Source: Micavibrio aeruginosavorus_D
Lineage (GTDB): Bacteria; Pseudomonadota; Alphaproteobacteria; Micavibrionales; Micavibrionaceae
Direction of reading: 5' to 3'
Length of the DNA: 64,000 bases
NCBI RefSeq assembly: GCF_051245535.1
Contig: NZ_CP195303.1
Span: 620,001-684,000 of the forward strand
The position numbers and the translations under genes were made by a program. Below are positions 50,996-60,284 of this stretch, one piece after another; within the stretch, counting starts at the first letter, position 1; every line of letters begins with the position of its first letter. The notes under the pieces were generated by a model that did no database searches, had not been told where the DNA came from, and saw only the letters and a list, made by a program, of their open reading frames with translations.

Positions 50996-52573
50996 TTATA
51001 AACGGCGTCTTATTGCACAGCACAAGATTATCAAAACCAATAAAATAAGGACCGGACCGTCCCGCCAGACGACATAAAAGGGGGCTTCGGATGACGCGGC
51101 GGGGAGAATCACATCAACACTGCCCGGTTTATCGTATGGGATTCGGGTCAAAATTCGACCGTAGGGGTCAATGATGGCGGAGATGCCATTGTTGGCTGAA
51201 CGCACAACCGGAAGTCCTTCCTCGATCGCGCGGAACATTGTTTGCGCCAGATGCTGATACGGGCCGGGACTGTTGCCATACCACCCATCATTGGTGACGT
51301 TCACGATCCATGCGGGGCGATGATGTGCATCGGTGACCGCGCCGGGAAAAATGATTTCGTAACACACCAGCGGGCTGAATGGCGGGACAACGGATTCAAA
51401 ACCGGGCAGCGTCAATGTCTGCGGCCCCGGGCCCGGAGCGAAGCCGGAAAATTGCACGAGCGGTGTGAGCGGCAGAAGAGATTGCAACGGTATGTATTCA
51501 CCAAACGGCACCAGATGCGCTTTATCAAACCGTGCCAGTGCCTGTAAATCCGCATCAAAGGCGACCAGCGAATTGCCGTAGGAGGGCGTTTCGTCCCCTT
51601 CGCGGATCAATATGCCGGTCAGCAAAAGGGGATTGCTTCCCATCAATTTCATCGATGATGCAATCGCCAACCGGACATCGGGAATGGACATGAGCCGCGT
51701 GCTGATCGCCGTTTCCGGCCAGACGGCAACCACGGTGCGTTCGGCCACAGGCGGATTGATGGTGAGTCCATCAATCAGTTTTTGCAGATTGAGTGTTGTC
51801 TTCTCCGGATCCCATTTGTCCGCTTGCGGAATGTTGGGCTGGATCAAGCGGATGATTGGCGCGTTTTCGGCGAAGTGTGTCGGGTTGGTATGCAGGCGGA
51901 TTGCGCCCCAGCCATACAAAGCCGCCATGGTGATGATGGTGGAAAGTAACGCCGTTATCACGACGCGGCGCTTTGGCTTTGCAGCGAACAAAAACCCGGG
52001 CAGGGCCGCCCAGGTCAATGTTATCAGGCTTAAACCATACGGCCCCACCAGCGCCGCTATTTGTGCCATGGGCAACATTCCGGCCCAGGCATAGCCGTAC
52101 AAATTCCACGGAAACCCGGTCAGGATATGCCCGCGCAAATATTCACCGCCAATAAGAACGGCGCAGAAAAACGCAAACCCATCCCATTTTTTCAAGTCGG
52201 CAAAGCGCCAGATTATCCATGCCGACACGGCGGTAAACAACGCCAGCGCCATGGGCAGGCCAACAAGCGCCAGCGGCCAGACCCAGATAAACGGGTTACC
52301 GGGGACCAGCAGGGCATTGCTGATCCAGAACAAACCGAACAGGAAAAACCCAAAACCGAACGCCCAGCCGGTGAAGGCCGCATCGCGCCATGTCCGGGTC
52401 CCAGCCAACGTGATGTAAAACAGGGACAGGCAAGGGAAGAGGAGCGGCCACCATGATGTTGGTGCCATGGTCAATGCCATCAGCGACCCGGCCAGCCACG
52501 CCAATCCCGCCCGGGCAAAGACAGGCAGGGTGATCATGCGGTCAGCAATGGCGTGCAGGCGCGATAAAGTCAT
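50996..52573 (-). CDS. lnt: apolipoprotein N-acyltransferase
   Basis: 525 aa. Adds the third acyl chain to lipoproteins in the inner membrane. The first ~210 residues hold at least six hydrophobic segments. The nitrilase-like periplasmic domain has the Glu in VAVWPETAIS, FGEYIPL, and the nucleophile Cys in PLVCYEIIFPG; a last membrane segment lies at the C-terminus (GPVLILLVLIILCCAI). The frame is open to 52621; the ATG at 52573 is preferred because the extra 16 residues do not fit and the upstream gene ends at 52637. Confidence 0.95.
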   Translation of the reverse strand: MTLSRLHAIADRMITLPVFARAGLAWLAGSLMALTMAPTSWWPLLFPCLSLFYITLAGTRTWRDAAFTGWAFGFGFFLFGLFWISNALLVPGNPFIWVWPLALVGLPMALALFTAVSAWIIWRFADLKKWDGFAFFCAVLIGGEYLRGHILTGFPWNLYGYAWAGMLPMAQIAALVGPYGLSLITLTWAALPGFLFAAKPKRRVVITALLSTIITMAALYGWGAIRLHTNPTHFAENAPIIRLIQPNIPQADKWDPEKTTLNLQKLIDGLTINPPVAERTVVAVWPETAISTRLMSIPDVRLAIASSMKLMGSNPLLLTGILIREGDETPSYGNSLVAFDADLQALARFDKAHLVPFGEYIPLQSLLPLTPLVQFSGFAPGPGPQTLTLPGFESVVPPFSPLVCYEIIFPGAVTDAHHRPAWIVNVTNDGWYGNSPGPYQHLAQTMFRAIEEGLPVVRSANNGISAIIDPYGRILTRIPYDKPGSVDVILPAASSEAPFYVVWRDGPVLILLVLIILCCAIRRRL

Positions 52574-52636
52574 GCTCGGACAATAAAAGGGAAAAAACGA
52601 TTGATCCAGAGGGGATCGCACACATCCGACGAATTA

Positions 52637-53605
52637 TCAGTCGGATGTTGCCGTAGATTTGATGTTTTTCACGCGCAGGCGTTTCACCCGGCGGGCATCG
52701 GCGTCAAGGATTTCAAAAATAATCCCGGATTCTTCGTGGGCCAGAATTTCACCGCGGCTGGGCACGCGGCCCGCAATGGCAAAAACCAGACCGCCCAGCG
52801 TGTCGATGCTTTCGCGTTCTTCTTCGGTCATAAATTCACCGAAGCGATCTTCAAATTCCTCAACATCAAATCGGCCGTCGGCGATGATGGATCCATCCTG
52901 ATTGACGATCAATGCCGGGTCGGCGCCCATGGTGTTGTGTTCGTCCTCGACGTCGCCCACAATGGCTTCGATAATGTCACCGATGGTGACAAGGCCATCA
53001 ATGCCGCCAAATTCATCAACCACCAACGCCATATGACGGCGTGTTTCCTTCATTTCCAGCAACAAATCCAGCACATGCATGGACGGCGAAACAATCGGCA
53101 CATCGCGGACAAGATTCTCCAATGCCAGCGGTTCTTTGCGCAATGTGGTGCTGAGAATATCCTTGATATGGACGGTGCCGATCACGTCGTCCAGCGATTC
53201 ACGAAACACGGGGAAACGGCTGAATTGCTTTTCTGACAGCAGTGAAAAAAGTTCGGATTCCGATATGCCAATGTCGATGGCCACAATATCCACGCGCGGG
53301 ATCATCACGTCGATGGCGCGCATATCGCGCAAATCCAGCACGTTGGAGATCAGGGTGCGTTCGTGGTTGGCAACGGACAGGGTGGCGTCGTCTTGCGTAT
53401 TCGCAACATACTCGGCCAGATCATCGCGCAAATGCGCGGGGGCCTTGGTAGAGCCTAAAAGGGACCTGATGTGTGTCAGGATTGATTTTTTCGGATCGCC
53501 AGACGGTTCATGACGGGAAGGGTGCGATCCGTATCCGGATGATCCTGTCCCGCCGGGTCTACTTCCGGATGGGTCGTTATCGTCGTTTTGGGTCATTTCA
53601 AACAT
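52637..53605 (-). CDS. corC: CorC/TlyC-type CBS-domain protein
   Basis: 322 aa. A disordered Gly/Ser/Pro-rich N-terminus (to ~40) is followed by the signature DLRDMRAIDVMIPRVDIVAID, two CBS domains (FSRFPVFRESLDDVIGTVHIKDIL; RHMALVVDEFGGIDGLVTIGDIIEAIVGDVEDE) and a C-terminal transporter-associated domain (DGRFDVEEFEDRFGEFM...LGGLVFAIAGRVPSRGE). No membrane segment. The family is linked to metal ion efflux and membrane protection. Standard place between ybeY and lnt. Confidence 0.93.
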   Translation of the reverse strand: MFEMTQNDDNDPSGSRPGGTGSSGYGSHPSRHEPSGDPKKSILTHIRSLLGSTKAPAHLRDDLAEYVANTQDDATLSVANHERTLISNVLDLRDMRAIDVMIPRVDIVAIDIGISESELFSLLSEKQFSRFPVFRESLDDVIGTVHIKDILSTTLRKEPLALENLVRDVPIVSPSMHVLDLLLEMKETRRHMALVVDEFGGIDGLVTIGDIIEAIVGDVEDEHNTMGADPALIVNQDGSIIADGRFDVEEFEDRFGEFMTEEERESIDTLGGLVFAIAGRVPSRGEILAHEESGIIFEILDADARRVKRLRVKNIKSTATSD

Positions 53606-53664
53606 GGCCTTAATATATTATGCCACACTGCAACATGCTAGTCCCCATGCGTGCGGCGGTATGC

Positions 53665-54183
53665 TTAATCCCCATCGGGCAAGAGATAGGGGTTTTTTAT
53701 CCCTAAGTCATTGAGAATATTGATCTCTAGCCCTTCCATCTCCTCCGCCTCATCGTCCTCAATATGGTCATAACCCAGCAAATGCAGGGTGCCATGAACG
53801 ATTAAATGGGTGAAATGGTCGGCAAAGGCCTTGGCCTCATCGTCCGCCTCACGGGCGACGGTTTCCTGCGCAATCACCAGATCACCCAGCGTACAGGGGA
53901 TGCCCGGTGTGGGGTATTCCCACCCGTCTTCCGTATCCTGCATGGCGAAGGACAGGACATTGGTGGGCTTGTCCTTGCCCCGGTAATCACGGTTCAGGAT
54001 GCGCACGGATTCATCATCGCTCAACGTAATGCTGATTTCGATGGATGGAACGCTGTCCTTGATTTCGCCCGCAACGGGGCAGGCGGCGAAGACGGCATGA
54101 ATAGCGCGTTCAATCACGGCTTCATAATCGGGCAGTGCTGTATCCCAGCCGGGATTTTCGGATGTGATTTGCAGGTCGATCAT
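53665..54183 (-). CDS. ybeY: rRNA maturation endoribonuclease YbeY
   Basis: 172 aa. Processes the 3' end of 16S rRNA and takes part in ribosome quality control. The zinc site is HLIVHGTLHLLGYDH with His130, His134 and His140 (H-x3-H-x5-H), preceded by LNRDYRGKDKPTNVLSFA. The start lies 9 bp after the phoH stop. Confidence 0.95.
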   Translation of the reverse strand: MIDLQITSENPGWDTALPDYEAVIERAIHAVFAACPVAGEIKDSVPSIEISITLSDDESVRILNRDYRGKDKPTNVLSFAMQDTEDGWEYPTPGIPCTLGDLVIAQETVAREADDEAKAFADHFTHLIVHGTLHLLGYDHIEDDEAEEMEGLEINILNDLGIKNPYLLPDGD

Positions 54184-54192
54184 AATGGCCGC

Positions 54193-55251
54193 TTAACGCT
54201 CGCGCCCGTCATGGCGGTCATAGGCGGTCACAATCTTTGCCACCAGATCACTACGGACAACGTCTTTGGAGCCAAAGCGGATCAATCCGACTTCGGGCAA
54301 GCCATGCAGAATATCCACGGCCTGTAACAGCCCCGATGTTTCTCCGCTGGGCAAATCGATCTGCGTCGGGTCACCGGTAATCACCATGCGCGATCCTTCG
54401 CCCAGACGAGTCAGGAACATTTTCATCTGCATGGCGGTGGTGTTCTGCGCTTCGTCCAGAATAACGAAAGCCCGGTTCAGCGTGCGCCCGCGCATAAAGG
54501 CCAGCGGCGCAATCTCAATATCCTTCGACAAAATGCGTTTTTCTGCCTTTTCCGCGCCCATCGTGTCGTACAGCGCGTCATAAAGCGGGCGCAGATACGG
54601 GTCGATTTTTTCTTTCAAATCACCGGGCAGGAAGCCCAGACGTTCCCCGGCCTCCACCGCCGGGCGGGACAGGATAATGCGTTCAACCTTTTCCTGCTCG
54701 AACAGGGACACGGCCTGCGCCACGGCCAGATAGGTTTTACCCGTACCGGCGGGACCGATGCCGAACACGGCTTCGTGTTTTTGCATCGCTTCGATATAGG
54801 CCGCCTGAACCGGGCCGCGCGGCGCAATCGTCTTTTTGCGCGTGACAATCTGGCCCTTGGTTTCGATCAGCTCTTTCAAATTGGTCGGGGTGCTGGATGT
54901 CATGGGTTTCCCATCTTTGTGATGATCGGTTTTGCGGCGTTGGTGGTGATGCTGTGGGCTTGCGCGCTGTCCTTCTGCGTGTTCGTCCGAAAAACGCAGG
55001 GCGGCGCTGACCGTGTGAATGTCCACGTCTTCGCCGCGTTTCAACTTGCTCCACATTAAATTCAGGATTTCACGGCCCAGCGCGATTTTTTCAATGTCAC
55101 CGATCAGGGTGATTTCATTGCCACGGCTGATGATTTCCAGCCCCAAAGCCTGTTCCAGAAAGGACAGGTTTTCATTCTGCCCGCCAAACAAGGCCGGCAG
55201 CAGGCGGTTATCATTGAAAACCAGATGGTCGTGTTCAAGCTGTGTGGCTAT
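54193..55251 (-). CDS. phoH: PhoH-family ATPase, apparent AUA start codon
   Basis: 352 aa from this start. ATPase domain with Walker A GIGPAGTGKTYLA and Walker B AFVILDEAQNTTAMQMKMFLTRLGEGSRMVITGD. A small N-terminal domain begins LVFNDNRLLPALFGGQNENL. The open frame reaches 55401, but the upstream part crosses a promoter and a repeat and contains no ATG, GTG or TTG. Conservation (F-x-DNRLL-x-x-LFG) requires a start near 55251, where the codon is ATA with GGAGAG 5 nt upstream. The first canonical codon inside is a TTG at 55191, which would remove the conserved strand. Companion of ybeY, as in most bacteria. Confidence 0.88.
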   Translation of the reverse strand: MATQLEHDHLVFNDNRLLPALFGGQNENLSFLEQALGLEIISRGNEITLIGDIEKIALGREILNLMWSKLKRGEDVDIHTVSAALRFSDEHAEGQRASPQHHHQRRKTDHHKDGKPMTSSTPTNLKELIETKGQIVTRKKTIAPRGPVQAAYIEAMQKHEAVFGIGPAGTGKTYLAVAQAVSLFEQEKVERIILSRPAVEAGERLGFLPGDLKEKIDPYLRPLYDALYDTMGAEKAEKRILSKDIEIAPLAFMRGRTLNRAFVILDEAQNTTAMQMKMFLTRLGEGSRMVITGDPTQIDLPSGETSGLLQAVDILHGLPEVGLIRFGSKDVVRSDLVAKIVTAYDRHDGRER

Positions 55252-55256
55252 GGGCG

Positions 55257-55282
55257 CTCTCCGTACTCTGCCCCCAATTATA
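55257..55282 (-). promoter_or_regulatory. promoter -10 box and Shine-Dalgarno of phoH
   Basis: TATAAT (55277-55282, minus strand) with a weak -35 CTTATC 17 bp upstream; transcription would begin near 55270. GGAGAG (55257-55262) follows, 5 nt before the ATA codon at 55251. These elements confine the start of translation to the region downstream of ~55270. Confidence 0.55.
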
Positions 55283-55359
55283 GCACAAGTAATTGTAAGG
55301 ATAAGGTAAATAAGGGGCGGTGCAGCAAAACGCGGGGTGTTTCCCCAGTTTTCTCCATC

Positions 55360-55386
55360 GTCATCCCCGCACAAGGCGGGGATGAC
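55360..55386. repeat. GTCATCCCCGC hairpin, half-size relative of the GTCAT element
   Basis: GTCATCCCCGC, loop ACAAG, GCGGGGATGAC: perfect 11-bp stem. It resembles one arm of the larger elements at 25289, 31345 and 37379. Confidence 0.7.
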
Positions 55387-55400
55387 GAATAAAGGGAACA

Positions 55401-55431
55401 AAAAAGCGGCGTAAATTTTACGCCGCTTTTT
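55401..55431 (-). terminator. Rho-independent terminator after the second phoH-like gene
   Basis: AAAAAGCGGCGTA / TACGCCGCTTTTT around an AAATTT loop, 24 bp after the stop at 55455. Confidence 0.9.
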
Positions 55432-55454
55432 GAATGTATCTGTACCTGAAATTA

Positions 55455-56384
55455 TTACGGTTGCGGTGCCGGAGCAGACTCGCGGATAACGGCGCCGAGC
55501 GTATTGTTCTGCTCTTTATGCCCTTCCAGTTCCGGGATCGGCAGATCGTCGCCACGTTCCATCATTTTCAGGATCAGCGGGTGACGTTTGCAATCGGTTT
55601 TCGGGATCTGCACCTGACCAATTTCACGCTCATAGGCCGGATTGGAGAAACGCTCCATGTAAGCCGTGAAGGCTGTGCGTTTTTGATCTGTGCGGTCATT
55701 CTGCGCATCATCACCCATGTAGATAAAGGTGGAGCCTTTACCAATACGGGTAAAGGATGTGCGCAATTGGCGGGCCGATGCGTTCTGGCATTCATCCAGC
55801 AGGTAGTACGTGTATTTGTATGTGCGGCCACGGTTGAATGCGTGCGGCGCAATTTCCAGCACGCCTGCCTGCATCAATCGTTCACGCAGTTGCTTGCCGA
55901 TCAGTTCATCAATGGTTTCAACCATCGGGCGAACGTGCGGCATCATTTTTTCATTCAAGTCGCCGGGCAGGAAACCGATTTCTTCATCCGCCGTTACCGC
56001 CGGGGTTGCCAGACAGATGCGGTCAATTTCACCCTTGGCCAGAGCTTCCAGCGCCGTATAGGTGCTGAACAATGTTTTCCCTGTACCGGCCTTGCCATTG
56101 ACGAAGATAATGTCCTTGTGCTGGGCTTCGTGTCTGATTTTCTTTTGGGCTTGGGTCGGCGTAATTTCTTCGCGACCCAGTTTGAAAGAGCCACCATCAA
56201 AAGCGGGCAAAGCGCGCTCAACAGCGGCTTGGGCCTCGGCAATGGTCATGGTGCGGTTGGCGTTGTCGTTGGATGCGCCGCCAGCCTCGTTGAATTGGGT
56301 TTGTGCGTTTGCGCCCTTACCGCGACCGCCACCTTTACCGGAGCTTTTTGTGTCGCGTGAACCTTGCGTTTGTCCCTGTACCAT
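55455..56384 (-). CDS. second PhoH-like ATPase, 309 aa
   Basis: A paralogue of the neighbouring phoH, but clearly different. The N-terminal ~75 residues are low-complexity (Gly, Gln, Asn, Lys) and replace the usual small domain. Walker A is VNGKAGTGKTLFS; the sequence PAVTADEEIGFLPGDLNEKM is typical PhoH; Walker B reads YYLLDECQNASARQLRTSFTRIGKGSTFIYMGDDAQ, with Cys in place of the usual Ala after DE. This form resembles phage and stand-alone PhoH proteins. It has its own terminator and lies between phoH and miaB. The role is unknown; RNA-dependent ATPase is the likely activity. Confidence 0.85.
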   Translation of the reverse strand: MVQGQTQGSRDTKSSGKGGGRGKGANAQTQFNEAGGASNDNANRTMTIAEAQAAVERALPAFDGGSFKLGREEITPTQAQKKIRHEAQHKDIIFVNGKAGTGKTLFSTYTALEALAKGEIDRICLATPAVTADEEIGFLPGDLNEKMMPHVRPMVETIDELIGKQLRERLMQAGVLEIAPHAFNRGRTYKYTYYLLDECQNASARQLRTSFTRIGKGSTFIYMGDDAQNDRTDQKRTAFTAYMERFSNPAYEREIGQVQIPKTDCKRHPLILKMMERGDDLPIPELEGHKEQNNTLGAVIRESAPAPQP

Positions 56385-56476
56385 TTATTTATCTCGCTTT
56401 CTTGCGGGTTCCCTGGCCGGAAAAATCCGGGTATGGGTCACGTTTTTATGTTAAGAGTGCCAAGAATTGCAAGGAA

Positions 56477-57820
56477 TTACTGGACCAGCTGCCCGGTAAT
56501 TGATGTTGCAGTTGCGTGATCCACCCGGACATTGGCGATTTTGCCAAAGAATTCAGGGCCCGCCATGACATACAGGGCATGGTTCCATGGGGTCCGGCCA
56601 AAAAGCTGGCCGGGTTTCTTGCCCCGCCCGTCGAACAAAACCGGGATAATCTGGCCAATCATGGCGTCGTTAAACTCTTTCTGCTGCTCCATCAGCAGGG
56701 TTTTCAGGCGCTGCAGCCGCTCATCCATGACCGCTTCATGGACCAGCCCCTGCATATTCGCCGCCGGGGTGCCGGGACGGGCGGAGTAGGTAAAGCTGTA
56801 GGCCGACATAAACCGCACATCGCGGACCAATTGCATCGTGGCCTCGAAATCTTCTTCCGTTTCGCCGGGGAAACCCACGATGAAGTCGGAGGAGAAGGTG
56901 ATGTCGGGCCGCGCCGCGCGCAGTTTGGCAATGATCTCGCGGTAATGATCCGCTGTGTGCTTGCGGTTCATGGTTTTCAAAATGGCATCCGATCCGCTTT
57001 GAACGGGCAAATGCATATAGGGCATCAACTTGGCCACGTCGCGGTGCGCGTCGATCAAATCCTGATCCACGTCGCGCGGGTGGGATGTCATGTAACGAAT
57101 GCGTTCAATACCATCAATGTCGGCAATCCCCCGGATCAGACGGCCCAGCGACCATGTTGATCCGTCCACCGCGTCGCCGTGATAGGCATTGACGTTCTGG
57201 CCCAGCAGCGTGATGTCCTTGACCCCGCGATCCCGCAGCATTTTGGCTTCATCCAGAATGCGTTCCGCCGGGCGCGAATATTCCGCACCGCGTGTATAAG
57301 GCACGACGCAGAAAGTGCAGAATTTATCGCACCCTTCCTGAATAGACACAAAAGCCGATGGGCCGTCTTGTGTTGCGTGATCGACGGGCAGGGAGTCGAA
57401 TTTTGATTCAATCGGGAAGTCGGTATTGACCACGCGTTCGCCCAGCGCCCGCACAACCATTTCCGGCAATTCATGATAAGTCTGTGGCCCGAAGACCATG
57501 TCGACATAGGGCGCGCGATCCATGATCAATTCGCCCTCGGCCTGGGCCACGCACCCGGCGACGGCGATCAGTGTTTTCTTGCCGGATTTTGCGCGCAAAT
57601 CCTTGTGCTCACGAATGCGGCCCAGATCGGAGAACACTTTGTCCGTGGCTTTTTCGCGGATGTGGCAGGTGTTCAAAATAACCATATCGGCATCATCCGG
57701 CGTATCCACCGCGCGGTAGCCAAACGGGTGGAGGATGTCGGCCATCCGGTGGCTGTCATAGACATTCATCTGACAGCCCCAGGTTTTAATAAAAAGCTTC
57801 TTCGTCGCGTTTTCGGTCAT
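56477..57820 (-). CDS. miaB: tRNA methylthiotransferase MiaB
   Basis: 447 aa. Radical SAM enzyme that makes ms2i6A37 in tRNA. N-terminal domain cluster cysteines Cys16 (TWGCQMNVYDS), Cys52 (NTCHIREKA) and Cys90 (AVAGCVAQ); radical SAM motif EGCDKFCTFCVVPYTRG (Cys164, Cys168, Cys171). A C-terminal TRAM domain is present (IPVLFDGRGKKPGQLFGRTPWNHAL). It needs Fe-S clusters that the SUF operon in this window could supply. Confidence 0.97.
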   Translation of the reverse strand: MTENATKKLFIKTWGCQMNVYDSHRMADILHPFGYRAVDTPDDADMVILNTCHIREKATDKVFSDLGRIREHKDLRAKSGKKTLIAVAGCVAQAEGELIMDRAPYVDMVFGPQTYHELPEMVVRALGERVVNTDFPIESKFDSLPVDHATQDGPSAFVSIQEGCDKFCTFCVVPYTRGAEYSRPAERILDEAKMLRDRGVKDITLLGQNVNAYHGDAVDGSTWSLGRLIRGIADIDGIERIRYMTSHPRDVDQDLIDAHRDVAKLMPYMHLPVQSGSDAILKTMNRKHTADHYREIIAKLRAARPDITFSSDFIVGFPGETEEDFEATMQLVRDVRFMSAYSFTYSARPGTPAANMQGLVHEAVMDERLQRLKTLLMEQQKEFNDAMIGQIIPVLFDGRGKKPGQLFGRTPWNHALYVMAGPEFFGKIANVRVDHATATSITGQLVQ

Positions 57821-57989
57821 GGTTCGGTTTTAACCATGAAAGGGGTGGGGAGGCAAGGTTCGGTGAGGGTGTGTGTTGACATAATGCGTAGAGTATTCAG
57901 GGGTTTCCTTTCACAATCTCCTTGCCCATATCTATGGAATACCGTTAAAGACTCAGGTTAACGGTAACGGTTTAATGGATGGTGGGCGC

Positions 57990-58484
57990 ATGCGCGTTTT
58001 TGGTTTTGGTGTGATGGTGTTTGCGGCCTTGATGTTGGCCATACCGATGGCGCAGGCCGCGGGTAAAAATTGCTACACGCAGGCGGAAGCCGAGGCCGAG
58101 CAGGCCATCCGGATTCACAGTGAATTGATGGTGATTGGCCTGAATTGCCAACACATGACCCCGGCGGGGCAGAAGAACCTGTACCAATCTTACCGCGAAT
58201 TTACCGACAAAAACGTGGGCTTGTTCGCGGCGTATGAAACGACGTTGCTGAACTATTTCAAACGCACCGGTGCCCGCGATGCCGAGGCCGAGATCAATTC
58301 CCTGCGCACCGCCTTTGCGAATAAGATTTCGCTGGATGCGGCCAAAATGCGCCCGGATTTGTTCTGCAATCACTATATGCCGCGTATTCAAAAGGCATCG
58401 GTGATGGGCCGGAATGATATTCAGAAATGGGCTGCAACCTTCTTCCCGTCCCATCCGGTATCCCATCCGATTTGCGGAAAATAA
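57990..58484 (+). CDS. unknown secreted protein, 164 aa
   Basis: Signal peptide MRVFGFGVMVFAALMLAIPMAQA, cleavage before AGKNC. The mature part is helical with four cysteines (KNCYTQ, GLNCQHM, DLFCNHY, HPICGK), probably two disulfides. The helical order resembles small periplasmic proteins of unknown function from related bacteria, but I cannot name a family. The ATG at 57990 is chosen over 57975 because it gives a clean signal peptide. Confidence 0.65.
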   Translation: MRVFGFGVMVFAALMLAIPMAQAAGKNCYTQAEAEAEQAIRIHSELMVIGLNCQHMTPAGQKNLYQSYREFTDKNVGLFAAYETTLLNYFKRTGARDAEAEINSLRTAFANKISLDAAKMRPDLFCNHYMPRIQKASVMGRNDIQKWAATFFPSHPVSHPICGK

Positions 58485-58508
58485 GTTCCTTTCCCCTGTG
58501 AACAAAGT

Positions 58509-58535
58509 GGCCGGGTGGCTTGTTCCCGGCCCTTT
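58509..58535 (+). terminator. probable terminator after the 164-aa secreted protein
   Basis: GGCCGGG / CCCGGCC stem with a 9-nt loop, followed by CTTTCG. The T-run is short. Confidence 0.5.
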
Positions 58536-58600
58536 CGTGCGCCTATCCTGTACGGATTAGGTCAAGTGATTCAATTTGATAAACAGGGAATTATAAGAAA

Positions 58601-60124
58601 ATGACGGCACACGCCCCCTCCGGGATCGACAAAATGATCGACTCCGCTTTCGTTGGATTGGCCGATTTTTTTGATAAAACGCTCTTTTATGGGTTGAAAT
58701 TCGACATTCCCGGCGCGGCTGGGGAAATTGTGACCAAGGAAGCACCGCTGATCCTGATCTGGCTGGTGATGGCGGGGGTGATCTTTACCCTGTATTTCCG
58801 TTTTGTGAATTTGCGCCTGTTCAAACACAGCTTTGACATTGTGGCTGGCAAATTTGAAGAGCCGGGGGCACCGGGCCAAACCAGTAATTTTCAGGCTTTG
58901 ATGGCGTCGCTGGCTGGAACGGTCGGGCTGGGGAATATTGCCGGGGTGGCCGTGGCTGTGTCCGTCGGTGGGCCGGGGGCTGTGTTCTGGATGGTGGTGA
59001 TGGGCTTCATCGGCATGTCCACGAAGTTTATCGAGGTCGCCGCCGGGGTGAAATATCGCCGCGTCTTTATCAACGAAGAGGGTAAAACCGATATTTCCGG
59101 CGGGCCGATGTATTACCTGCAGGATATTTTCAGCGCACGCGGCCTGCCCGCCGTGGGCAAGTTTCTGGCGATTGTGTTTGCCATTTTCTGCATCGGCGGT
59201 TCGCTGGGCGGCGGCAACATGTTTCAGGCCAACCAGACCTTCATTCAATTCGTGAACGCCACAGGCGGGCCGGAGACCAGCGTGTTGGCGGGGCAGGGAT
59301 GGTTGTTCGGGCTGGGGCTGGCCATTCTGACCGGCATCGTGATTATCGGCGGTATCCGGTCCATTGCCAGCGTGTCGTCCCGTTTGGTGCCGTTGATGGC
59401 GGTGCTGTACGTGATCGCGGGATTGTTCGTTATCGCCATGAATTACCAGCATATTCCGGCGGCTTTGTGGTCGATTATCCATGATGCCTTTACCCCCGCG
59501 GCGGGGCTGGGGGCTGTGGTTGGCGGGTTGCTGATCGGGGTGCAGCGGGCATCGTTTTCGAACGAGGCGGGCTTGGGTTCTGCATCCATTATCCAAAGCA
59601 CGGCGCGCACCAACGAGCCCATTCGCCAAGGTCTGGCGGGCATGATGGGGCCGTTTCTGGATACGATTGTGATTTGTTCCGTCACCGCCTTGGTCATTAC
59701 CATTTCCGGCGTGTACGAAAGCGGACAGGGAATGCAGGGCATTACCCTGACCGCCAAGGCGTTTTCAACGGCCATTCCGTTTGCGGATCATTTCCTGGCG
59801 TTGTGCGTCTTCCTGTTCGCATTTTCGACCATGATCGGCTGGGGCTATCTGGGGGTCAAGGCGTCGACCTTTATCTTTGGCGAACACATCCTTGTTGAAA
59901 ATGCGTTCAAGCTGATTTTCTGTGGGTTCATTATTATCGGTTGCGCCTCCGACCTCAGCAACGTGATCCGGTTTACGGACTCGCTGATCCTGTCCATGGC
60001 TATTCCGAACATCATTGGCCTGTACATCATGGCGCCGGAGATCAAGAAAGACCTGCAAGCCTATCTGGCCGCAGGGAAACATCGCCGCCTGAAGGGTGAA
60101 GGTGTGGTGCAGGCGGCAGAATAG
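58601..60124 (+). CDS. sodium:alanine symporter family protein (AGCS)
   Basis: 507 aa with about eleven hydrophobic segments. Family features: GTVGLGNIAGVAVAVSVGGPGAVFWMVVMGFIGMSTKFIEV, GGPMYYLQ, and SNEAGLGSASIIQSTARTNEPIRQGLAGM. Imports alanine or glycine with sodium through the inner membrane. It stands alone. An uptake role would suit an organism living on amino acids, but the substrate is not proven. Confidence 0.93.
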   Translation: MTAHAPSGIDKMIDSAFVGLADFFDKTLFYGLKFDIPGAAGEIVTKEAPLILIWLVMAGVIFTLYFRFVNLRLFKHSFDIVAGKFEEPGAPGQTSNFQALMASLAGTVGLGNIAGVAVAVSVGGPGAVFWMVVMGFIGMSTKFIEVAAGVKYRRVFINEEGKTDISGGPMYYLQDIFSARGLPAVGKFLAIVFAIFCIGGSLGGGNMFQANQTFIQFVNATGGPETSVLAGQGWLFGLGLAILTGIVIIGGIRSIASVSSRLVPLMAVLYVIAGLFVIAMNYQHIPAALWSIIHDAFTPAAGLGAVVGGLLIGVQRASFSNEAGLGSASIIQSTARTNEPIRQGLAGMMGPFLDTIVICSVTALVITISGVYESGQGMQGITLTAKAFSTAIPFADHFLALCVFLFAFSTMIGWGYLGVKASTFIFGEHILVENAFKLIFCGFIIIGCASDLSNVIRFTDSLILSMAIPNIIGLYIMAPEIKKDLQAYLAAGKHRRLKGEGVVQAAE

Positions 60125-60284
60125 CGCCTGTTTCCATATCCAATCCAAAATGCCGTGCATAAGTCGGGGGATGAAGGGGTAAAACCCTTGAAGATCCGCC
60201 CGCTTCTATGGCCCTATTGTCGCATTCCAAAAATTGATTGCCAGCACTGCGCTCACACGCAGGGGAATGCCAAAGGGGTTTCGC

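Noticed and set aside
57940..57965. possible CtrA site near TTAAAGACTCAGGTTAAC
   Set aside because: The spacing between the TTAA halves is 9, not 7.
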